Assembly (NCBI GenBank): GCA_022842245.1
Contig: JALHPZ010000046.1
Location: forward strand, 1 to 35,776
From: Gemmataceae bacterium
Lineage (GTDB): Bacteria; Planctomycetota; Planctomycetia; Gemmatales; Gemmataceae
Direction: 5' to 3'
DNA length: 35,776 nt
Part shown: positions 26,003 to 33,406 of the stretch, piece after piece
How positions within the stretch are numbered: the first letter of the stretch is position 1
Layout of the letters: the number at the start of each line of letters is the position of its first letter
Notes under the pieces: model-generated
Told to the model about the DNA's origin: nothing
The model's database searches: none
Seen by the model: only the letters and a program-made list of their open reading frames with translations
Position numbers and translations under genes: made by a program

Positions 26003-26145
26003 GGGAGTCTCGCGTAGGCTTCGTGTGGGGTGGAATCGTTTCCCGCGAGGGATTTCGCGTGAATTCGGCGAACTACAATCGAGGTAGACCGCTCTTGTAG
26101 AATCATCCTGCTGTAAGTTTATCGTTATGGCGAGGTAGTTCCGAT

Positions 26146-27435
26146 ATGACTCCGTACCGTACCGTCCGCCGTGCGATGGCGATCCTGGCAATATTCGTGG
26201 GATGTACGGCGGGTTGCCGCCCCCCCGCCGAAGCCCCGAAGGCACCGCCCCCGCCGTCCGTCACGGTCAGCCGACCCGTGATCCAATCGGTGCAAGGATA
26301 TCTGGAATACAACGGCTACCTCGACGCGATCGAGACCGTGCAGGTTCGGGCCCGCGTGAAGGGCTATCTCGAAAAGGTACATTTCGTCGACGGCGTCGAC
26401 GTGACGAAGGGGACTCCGCTCTACACGATCGACCCGCGGGAATTCAAGGCAATGGTGGCCAGGGCCGAGGCCGACATCGAACGCGCCCGCGCCGACCACG
26501 CGAACGCCAAGGCGCAGGAGAAGCTCGCCGAGGCGGAAGTGAAGCGCCAGAAGGCGCTCGGCACGGCCGCGTCCGCCGCCGAAGTCGACAAGGCGGAAGC
26601 GCTCCTCGCCGTGGCGCAGGCGCAGATCAAGACCGCGCTCGCCAACGAGCGAGCCGGCGAGTCCGCCAAACGCACCGCCGAACTCGAGCTGGAATACACC
26701 GACATCAAGGCCCCGATCGACGGGCGCATCAACCGTACTCTCGTCACGCAGGGGAACCTCGTCGGCCAGAACGAAACGACGTTGCTCACGACCATCGTCC
26801 GCATGGACAAACTCTACGTCTACTTCGACGCCGCCGAGCGCGACCTCGTCGACTTCCTGCAGTCCAAGGCGACCGACCGCGCCGCCGTCCGCATGGAGGT
26901 CGCCGTCACGAACGAACGCGGGTTCCCCCACATCGGCAAGATCGACTTCCGCGAGAACCGCGTCGACACCGGTACCGGCACCGTCCGCATCCGCGGCGAA
27001 CTCGATAATCCCCTCGGGCCCGACGGCAGGAACCGCGAACTCTACCCCGGCCTGTACGCCAAGATCCGTGTCCCGAACGGCTCCGAACGCAAGCTGCCCG
27101 TCATCCCCGAAGTCGCCCTCATGACCGATCAGGAAGGCCGCTACGTCTACGTCGTCAAGGACGACAACACGATCCGCAAGCAAAACGTCTCCGTCGTCCG
27201 ACAGGTCTTCTGGAAACGCTCCCCCGCGTCCGACGCCAAGGAGGTCGGCTGGCAGCTCCCCGCGCCCAACGACGCGAAGGACGCCCAGGTCGTGAAGGTG
27301 AATTCCATCGTCGCCATCGAGTCCGGCCTCGAACCCACCGACCGGATCATCGTCAACGGATTGCAGAAAGCCTTTCCCGGCCAGCCTGTGACTCCGGAGT
27401 TGCGCGAACTGACTCCTCCCCCGGCCTCGAAGTAA
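26146..27435 (+). CDS. RND efflux periplasmic adaptor (membrane fusion protein)
   Basis: 429 residues of the HlyD/AcrA type. The N terminus is a lipoprotein-like signal with two candidate Cys (Cys20, Cys24). Then come the barrel-sandwich half (VQVRARVKGYLEKVHFVDGV), an Ala/Glu/Lys-rich coiled-coil hairpin (about 95-185), the second half motif (YTDIKAPIDGRINRTLV), and the beta-barrel and membrane-proximal domains ending AIESGLEPTDRIIVNGLQKA. It bridges the permease to an outer-membrane channel. A polar insert (about 358-385, KRSPASDAKEVGW) interrupts the last domain. GAGG precedes the ATG. The permease gene follows after 42 bp. No outer-membrane factor is in the window. Confidence 0.93.
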   Translation: MTPYRTVRRAMAILAIFVGCTAGCRPPAEAPKAPPPPSVTVSRPVIQSVQGYLEYNGYLDAIETVQVRARVKGYLEKVHFVDGVDVTKGTPLYTIDPREFKAMVARAEADIERARADHANAKAQEKLAEAEVKRQKALGTAASAAEVDKAEALLAVAQAQIKTALANERAGESAKRTAELELEYTDIKAPIDGRINRTLVTQGNLVGQNETTLLTTIVRMDKLYVYFDAAERDLVDFLQSKATDRAAVRMEVAVTNERGFPHIGKIDFRENRVDTGTGTVRIRGELDNPLGPDGRNRELYPGLYAKIRVPNGSERKLPVIPEVALMTDQEGRYVYVVKDDNTIRKQNVSVVRQVFWKRSPASDAKEVGWQLPAPNDAKDAQVVKVNSIVAIESGLEPTDRIIVNGLQKAFPGQPVTPELRELTPPPASK

Positions 27436-27477
27436 TTCACCCCCCGAACACCGGAGACCGTCCGCCGGGCGGAACCC

Positions 27478-30400
27478 ATGATCTCGCGCTTCTTCATCGA
27501 TCGCCCTGTCTTCGCGAACGTCCTCGCGATCCTCACGATCCTCTTTGGATTCGTGGCCATCGGACGGCTGCCCATCGAGCAGTACCCGTCCATCACGCCG
27601 CCCACCGTGGTCGTCACCACGGTGTACCCCGGCGCGAACGCCAAGGTCGTCGCCGACACCGTCGCCGCCCCGATCGAACAGCAGGTCAACGGCGTCGAGA
27701 ACATGATGTACATGTCCTCGACCAGTTCCGCCGACGGTTCGTACTCGCTCACCATTACCTTCGAGATCGGCACGAATCTCGACGACGCGCAGGTGCTCGT
27801 GCAGAATCGCATCGCCGTCGCCGAACCGACGCTCCCGGAGGAGGTCCGCCGCCAGGGCGTGACTGTGAAGAAGCAATCGTCCAACATCCTGTTGGTCATC
27901 TCGCTCACGTCCCCGAACGGGGCGTATCCGCCGATTTTCCTCTCGAACTACGCCACCCTTCGAATCCGGGACGAACTCAGCCGCGTGAAGGGCGTCGGCG
28001 AAGTCACCGTCAAAGGGGCCGGCGCCTACTCGATGCGCGTCTGGATGGACCCGGACAAGATGGCGGCGCGGCAGCTCACCACGCAGGACGTCATCGCCGC
28101 GCTCGCGCGCCAGAACGTGCAGGTCGCGGCCGGGCAGGTCGGCCAGCCCCCGAACCCCTCCGGCCAGGCGTTCCAGATGACCGTCACCACGCTCGGCCGG
28201 TTGACCGAGGTCCCCCAGTTCGAGGACATCGTCGTCAAATCCGGCGCGAACGGGCAAATCGTCTACCTGCGCGACATCGCGCGGATCGAACTCGGATCGC
28301 AGACCTACGATTCCTTCGAAGCCCGCTCCGGCGTCGCGGCGGCCAACCTGCTCGTCTATCAGCTTCCCGGCTCGAACGCCCTCGACGTGTCGAATCGCGT
28401 CAAGGAGCAACTCGCGAAGATCAACGCGTCGCTGCCGGACGGCATGGACGCCATGATCCCGTTCGACACCACGAAGTTCGTCGACTCCGCCATCTCGAAC
28501 GTCTACAAGACGCTGATCGAAGCCGGCGTGCTCGTGCTCATCGTGATCCTCGTCTTCCTGCAAAGCTGGCGCGCCTTGTTGGTGCCCGCCACCACGGTGC
28601 CCGTCACCCTCATCGGCGCGTTCGCGTTCATGTACCTCTTCGGTTTCTCCATCAACCTGCTCACGCTCTTCGGCCTCATCCTCGCCATCGGCATCGTCGT
28701 GGACGACGCCATCGTCATCGTCGAGAACGCCAGCCACCACATCGAAGAGGGCATGGCCCCGCGCGAAGCGACCATCAAGGCGATGAACGAAGTGACCGGC
28801 CCGGTCATCGCCATCACCTTCGTGCTCCTCGCCGTGTTCGTGCCGACCGCGTTCCTCGGCGGCATCACCGGCCAGATGTATCGCCAGTTCGCCCTCACCA
28901 TCGCCGCCACCGCCGTCATCAGCGCCGTCAACGCTCTCACGCTCAAGCCCGCCCAGTGCGCCGCCTACCTCCGCCCGCACGCCGGCAAGAACGTCTTCAC
29001 CCGCATCTTCGACTTCGTCTACAAACCCGTCGAACGCGCCTACACCTGGATCGTGCGCATGCTGCTCCGCGTCTGGTGGCTCGTCTTCATCGCCTTCTTC
29101 GCCATCGGCTACGGCACCTGGAAGTGGTACAACGAGGTGCCCACCGGCTTCCTCCCGCAGGAAGACCAGGGCTACGCCGTCGTCGCCGTCCAGCTCCCCG
29201 ACTCCGCCTCGCTCGACCGCACCCGCGAAGTGGCGAACCGCATGAACGAAGTCCTCGGCCGCTACCGCGAAGCGGGCACCGTCGAGAACTGGTTCGTCCT
29301 CGGCGGGCTGTCCCTGCTCGACGGCACCGCCGCCCCGAACGGCGCCACCGCCTTCATCGCCTGGACCGACTGGTCCAAGCGCACCAAGCCCGAACAATCG
29401 CAGGCCCGGCTCGTGCAGGCGCTCCAGATGGAGTTGATCCAGTTCAAGGAGGCCAACATCTTCGTGATCATTCCGCCGTCGATTCAGGGGCTGGGCTTCT
29501 CGGGCGGCTTTGAAATGAAGATCGAAGACCGCGGCGGCGTCGGGCTGGATGTCCTGCAGGAGCGCACGCAGGCGATGATCGCCGAGGCCGCGAAGCACCC
29601 GGAGATCGCGCCGCCCCCGGCCACGCGATCCACCTTCCGCGCCGGCGTGCCCCAGATCTACCTGAACATCGACCGCGAGAAGGCCGAGAAGATGGGCGTG
29701 CCCCTCAACGACGTCTTCGCCGCGCTCCAGGCGAACCTCGGCTCCATCTACGTCAACGACTTCAACAAGTTCGACCGCACCTACCAGGTGCGCATCCAGG
29801 CCGACGCTCGGTTCCGCGGCGACACCGAACTCCTCCGCCGCCTCGAAGTCCGCAACCGCGACGGCGGCCGCGTGCCCCTCGGTACGCTCCTCGACGTCGA
29901 AGTCCGCGTCGGCCCGCAGTCCATCATGCGCTACAACCTCTACCCCTCCGCGACCATCAGCGGATCGACGCGCGATTTCCGCGTCAGCTCCGGCCAGGCG
30001 CTCGAACGGATGGAAAAGATCGCCGCCGAAGTCCTGCCGCAGACGATGGGCTACGAATGGACTTCGATCGCCTACCAGGAGCGCCGGCTCGCGCCCAAGC
30101 CGATCGAGTTCCTGGGCCTGAGCCTGAAACTCAGCGAATCGGTGATGGTCTTCGGCTTCGCCGTGCTGCTCGTCTACCTCGTGCTCGCCGCCCAGTACGA
30201 GAGCTGGCTGCTGCCGCTCGCCGTCATCCTCGTGGTGCCGCTGGGCATCCTCGGCGTCGTCGCCGGCGTCGCGATCCGTGGCCTCGACAACAACATCTAC
30301 ACCCAGATCGGCGTCGTGCTCATCATCGCGCTCGCTTCCAAGAACGCGATCCTCATCGTCGAGTTCGCCCGCGAGCTGCGCCTGACCGGCAAATCGATCC

Positions 30401-30669
30401 GCGACGCCGCCGTGACCGCCGCGAAGATGCGCTTCCGGCCGATCATCATGACGTCGATCGCGTTCATCCTCGGCGTGGTGCCGCTGGTGTTCGCCACCGG
30501 CGCCGGCGCCGCGAGCCGGCAATCGCTCGGCACGGCCGTCTTCGGCGGCATGATCACTTCGACGGTCCTGGCGGTCTTCTTCGTCCCCGCCTTCTACGTC
30601 GCGATCCAATCGCTGGTCGAACTCCTCAACGGCCCACCGAAGCTGAAGGTGGAAGAACCGCAGTTGTAG
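27478..30669 (+). CDS. RND efflux permease, HAE1 family (AcrB-like)
   Basis: 1063 residues, normal for AcrB-type pumps. N terminus MISRFFIDRPVFANVLAILT with the classical IDRPVFA motif. The first periplasmic loop contains YPGANAKVVADTVAAPIEQQ. TM4 carries the proton-relay pair Asp409/Asp410 in GIVVDDAIVIVENA. The second half has the paired loop and helices up to FGGMITSTVLAVFFVPAFYV. It exports hydrophobic or amphiphilic compounds using the proton gradient. It forms an operon with the adaptor. Substrate unknown; no regulator gene adjoins. Confidence 0.96.
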   Translation: MISRFFIDRPVFANVLAILTILFGFVAIGRLPIEQYPSITPPTVVVTTVYPGANAKVVADTVAAPIEQQVNGVENMMYMSSTSSADGSYSLTITFEIGTNLDDAQVLVQNRIAVAEPTLPEEVRRQGVTVKKQSSNILLVISLTSPNGAYPPIFLSNYATLRIRDELSRVKGVGEVTVKGAGAYSMRVWMDPDKMAARQLTTQDVIAALARQNVQVAAGQVGQPPNPSGQAFQMTVTTLGRLTEVPQFEDIVVKSGANGQIVYLRDIARIELGSQTYDSFEARSGVAAANLLVYQLPGSNALDVSNRVKEQLAKINASLPDGMDAMIPFDTTKFVDSAISNVYKTLIEAGVLVLIVILVFLQSWRALLVPATTVPVTLIGAFAFMYLFGFSINLLTLFGLILAIGIVVDDAIVIVENASHHIEEGMAPREATIKAMNEVTGPVIAITFVLLAVFVPTAFLGGITGQMYRQFALTIAATAVISAVNALTLKPAQCAAYLRPHAGKNVFTRIFDFVYKPVERAYTWIVRMLLRVWWLVFIAFFAIGYGTWKWYNEVPTGFLPQEDQGYAVVAVQLPDSASLDRTREVANRMNEVLGRYREAGTVENWFVLGGLSLLDGTAAPNGATAFIAWTDWSKRTKPEQSQARLVQALQMELIQFKEANIFVIIPPSIQGLGFSGGFEMKIEDRGGVGLDVLQERTQAMIAEAAKHPEIAPPPATRSTFRAGVPQIYLNIDREKAEKMGVPLNDVFAALQANLGSIYVNDFNKFDRTYQVRIQADARFRGDTELLRRLEVRNRDGGRVPLGTLLDVEVRVGPQSIMRYNLYPSATISGSTRDFRVSSGQALERMEKIAAEVLPQTMGYEWTSIAYQERRLAPKPIEFLGLSLKLSESVMVFGFAVLLVYLVLAAQYESWLLPLAVILVVPLGILGVVAGVAIRGLDNNIYTQIGVVLIIALASKNAILIVEFARELRLTGKSIRDAAVTAAKMRFRPIIMTSIAFILGVVPLVFATGAGAASRQSLGTAVFGGMITSTVLAVFFVPAFYVAIQSLVELLNGPPKLKVEEPQL

Positions 30670-30783
30670 TGGGCGGCATTCAGGATACCGCTCCCCGGAC
30701 GCATTCCCGGTTTCCCTCGCATCGCACATTTCCCTCGCAGGCAGCGGTCGCCTCCGGTATCGTGCAGCCACGGAGGCACCGCC

Positions 30784-32340
30784 ATGACACCGCACGTTCC
30801 GCCACTCGGATTGTTCGTCGTTCTTCTCTTCGCTACCGTTGTCGCCGCCGCGCCGCCGGATGCGAAGCCGAAACCGAAATTCACCCTCGGCAAGGACACG
30901 ACCTACATCACCGAGCCGCTCGACAAGGACGGCTACGTCGACTACGAGACGGCGCTGAACGAGCGATTGCGTGGCACGATCACGCCGGAGACGAACGCGG
31001 TGGTGCTGCTGATGCAGGCGATCGGCCCAAAGCCGGAAGGGAAGGAACTGCACGCCGACTGGTGGAAGTGGCTCGGCGTGAAGCCGCCGCCGGCGGAGGG
31101 GACGTATTTCGTGAGCTTGGACGAGTATCGGCGGAAGAAGGAAGGAGTCCAATCACGCGACGAGTCCGAGTGGGACCAACTGTTTCGACAAGAGGCATTC
31201 GCTCGGTCTCGACCCTGGACTCATGCGGATATTCCTTTGCATGGGGACTGGGTCGAAACGAATTCGAAATCGCTGGATATCTGCGTGGAGGCATCCAAGC
31301 GACCACATTTCTACAGCCCGTTGGTTCATCGACCCAAAGACGGCTCGCGTCCATCCCTGACCGGATCCTTTTCGCCTTGGTCGAATCGAATGCGCGGGAT
31401 CTGCGAAGCGCTCTGCAATCGCGCGATGACTCGGATCGCCCGGAAGAAATTCGACGAAGCCTGGTCGGACCTGCTCGCCGCGCAGCGTCTCTCGCGCCGA
31501 ATCTCCAGCGGAACGACGATCGAATATCTAATTGGAGTCGCGACGGAAATCTACGCACTCCAGGCATCGGCGACTTTTATCGCGATGGTGCAAAGCGAGG
31601 GACGATCGATTGTGAAGTATCGCGATGAGTGGTTGGGGTTGCCGCCGTCATCATCGCTCGAGCAGACCATCAACTTGCAAGAACGGTTTTCCAGACTGGA
31701 CATGCTTCAAACCGTCCACGCCACGGCTTCTCGTATCCGGGACGAAACGCTGCGCGCGAAGTTCGATTCGCGCTGGTTTGAATCGCTTCAGCGGGAAACG
31801 AACGACGCATTGGACAAGACGGTCGCCCTGTTGCGGAAGAATCCACTGGCCGGCTTACAGTCCATCCCGGCTCGGGGATCGAACAACTCCAAGGATGGCT
31901 TCGACGGGCTTGGCGAAGCGTTCTCATTCGCTTCGATGATGACCGACCCCGAAGAACTCTCGAAAGTCGAACCCGAAAAGGTGCGAGCAGCACTCCGTCG
32001 ATTTCATTCCCCGAACATCTATGAAAAGCTGTTTCATTCCGGCGTCAGACTCCAACAACAACGCTTGAACCTTCGGCTCGCCTTCGCCCTCGCCGAATTC
32101 AAACTCGCGAACGGCACCTATCCCCAAAAGCTCGCGGACCTCGCGCCGAAGTACCTCGCCGCGATCCCCGACGACCTCTTCACCGGCAAGCCGCTCGTCT
32201 ACAAGCCTGCGAAGGACGGCTACCTGCTTTACAGCGTCGGAGCGAACGGGAGGGACGACGGCGGCAAGACCTACGGCGACGACCCGGCCGGTGACGACCT
32301 CGTCGTTCGCATGCCGCTGCCGAAGCTCAAGAAGGAATAA
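30784..32340 (+). CDS. Secreted protein of unknown function, planctomycete type
   Basis: 518 residues with a signal peptide (about 1-22, GLFVVLLFATVVAAA). The central 350 residues are helical and lack a motif I recognise. The C-terminal 90 residues (LRLAFALAEFKLANGTYPQK, then YLLYSVGANGRDDGG and DDLVVRMPLP) resemble the C-terminal part of type II secretion pseudopilins (GspG-like) as attached to many planctomycete hypothetical proteins. GGAGG lies 7 nt before the ATG. Codon use in the middle (31150-32050) is less GC-biased at third positions than at the ends, by eye. Confidence 0.8.
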   Translation: MTPHVPPLGLFVVLLFATVVAAAPPDAKPKPKFTLGKDTTYITEPLDKDGYVDYETALNERLRGTITPETNAVVLLMQAIGPKPEGKELHADWWKWLGVKPPPAEGTYFVSLDEYRRKKEGVQSRDESEWDQLFRQEAFARSRPWTHADIPLHGDWVETNSKSLDICVEASKRPHFYSPLVHRPKDGSRPSLTGSFSPWSNRMRGICEALCNRAMTRIARKKFDEAWSDLLAAQRLSRRISSGTTIEYLIGVATEIYALQASATFIAMVQSEGRSIVKYRDEWLGLPPSSSLEQTINLQERFSRLDMLQTVHATASRIRDETLRAKFDSRWFESLQRETNDALDKTVALLRKNPLAGLQSIPARGSNNSKDGFDGLGEAFSFASMMTDPEELSKVEPEKVRAALRRFHSPNIYEKLFHSGVRLQQQRLNLRLAFALAEFKLANGTYPQKLADLAPKYLAAIPDDLFTGKPLVYKPAKDGYLLYSVGANGRDDGGKTYGDDPAGDDLVVRMPLPKLKKE

Positions 32341-32625
32341 TCACCGGCCCACTTCCATCTCGCTATCCAGATACTCGGCCACGGGGTGCGCCCGCAGCGC
32401 CTCGGCGATGGCCTGCAAGGCGCCCTTCACCGCGCCGTGCTCGGTTCCCACGATCGCGAAACCGAGCGTCAGCACCTTCACGTCGTCGTGCGTGTCGACC
32501 TCGGAGGCGGAGACGTTGAACGAGTTGCGCAGCCGGTCGAGGATCGAGCGTACGACCTGGCGCTTGTCCTTGAGCGAACGGCTCTGCCGGAGCAGCAACC
32601 GAGCGCGGAGCGTGCCGGAAATCAT
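32341..32625 (-). CDS. DUF503 (YlxP-like) protein
   Basis: 94 residues from the chosen ATG. DUF503 pattern: LRLLLRQSRSLKDKR-type start (read here as RARLLLRQSRSLKDKR), VVRSILDRLRNSFNVSASEV, and the C-terminal half with GTEHGAVKGALQAIAEALRA. The family lies next to infB and rbfA in many bacteria and is thought to act in translation or ribosome assembly. A longer frame (to 32685) overlaps the upstream gene and is rejected. It follows the Cys/His protein gene by 22 bp on the same strand, downstream of infB. No rbfA or truB follows; the convergent secreted-protein gene ends at 32340. Confidence 0.88.
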   Translation of the reverse strand: MISGTLRARLLLRQSRSLKDKRQVVRSILDRLRNSFNVSASEVDTHDDVKVLTLGFAIVGTEHGAVKGALQAIAEALRAHPVAEYLDSEMEVGR

Positions 32626-32647
32626 GTCGGGAATGCGCCGGAGGGCG

Positions 32648-33289
32648 TTACGGGGGAAGGACGAGTGCGCCGGAAAGCCAGTCATAGTTCTTGAGGGGCG
32701 TCTTGCCGTAGAGGTTCGCGCCGATGTCGCGCCAGTGGACTTCGTAGACGTCGCCGGCGGAAAAGAGGAAGGTGTGCATCGCTCCGCGAGCGATCCCGAA
32801 CGCGAAGCGGATGTTCTGGAGCTTGAGCAAGGCCGCGGGATCGAGTTTCGTATCGCCCATGCTGCCGAGCACCGGGACCCAGTTCGGCAAGCCGGCGTCG
32901 TGGGGGGCGTAATTCACGATCGTGCCGACGATCGGCATGTCGTAGTACTTCTTCTGGCCGATCGCGACCTTGTAGGTGTACGGGTGCTCCTGGTCGCCGT
33001 CCTTCGGGTTGTTCGTGTCGGGCGACCAATAATAGGCCTTCCAGCCGAGGCGGACGAGGTATCGCGCCAGCGGCATTCCTTCGGTGTAGTGCCAGATCTC
33101 CTTGGCCAGCCCCGGCTGGCCGGTCTGCTCGTAGGCGTAGGAGATCACCTTGCGGACGTAGGTGATGCAATCCGTTCGCTTTTTGCCGGTGGCGTCCGCT
33201 CCGACGTACTTCGAACCGACTTCGTCATCGTGATTGAGATAGAGGCCCTTCATGCGGTCGAGGGCGTGATCCGTGAAGGATTTGCTCAT
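32648..33289 (-). CDS. Putative Cys/His hydrolase-like protein between infB and ylxP
   Basis: 213 residues without a signal peptide. Cys41 in KRTDCITYVRKVI resembles the nucleophile of NlpC/P60-type peptidases, whose motif is DCSGxV. His172 in GAMHTFLFSAGDVYEVHW could be the partner. The two candidates are far apart in sequence and the match is weak, so activity is not claimed. A frame open to 33331 adds 14 residues; the ATG at 33289 precedes MSKSFTDHAL. It sits where a ribosome-related gene is normally found, between infB and ylxP on the same strand. Confidence 0.7.
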   Translation of the reverse strand: MSKSFTDHALDRMKGLYLNHDDEVGSKYVGADATGKKRTDCITYVRKVISYAYEQTGQPGLAKEIWHYTEGMPLARYLVRLGWKAYYWSPDTNNPKDGDQEHPYTYKVAIGQKKYYDMPIVGTIVNYAPHDAGLPNWVPVLGSMGDTKLDPAALLKLQNIRFAFGIARGAMHTFLFSAGDVYEVHWRDIGANLYGKTPLKNYDWLSGALVLPP

Positions 33290-33406
33290 GGGAAGGACCC
33301 GTAAATGAGACCGAAGGACTCGTCTACGCATCCATACGAGCGCCGAGCGCCTCCCGGATTCATGGGAAGGCGTGCGGCGGGCCGGATTCGGTCTTTTGAC
33401 CAGGCG

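Noticed and set aside
26125..31152. 1675-codon minus-strand open frame
   Set aside because: It is antisense to the RND adaptor and permease genes. The length reflects GC-rich codon use; the translation has no domain pattern.
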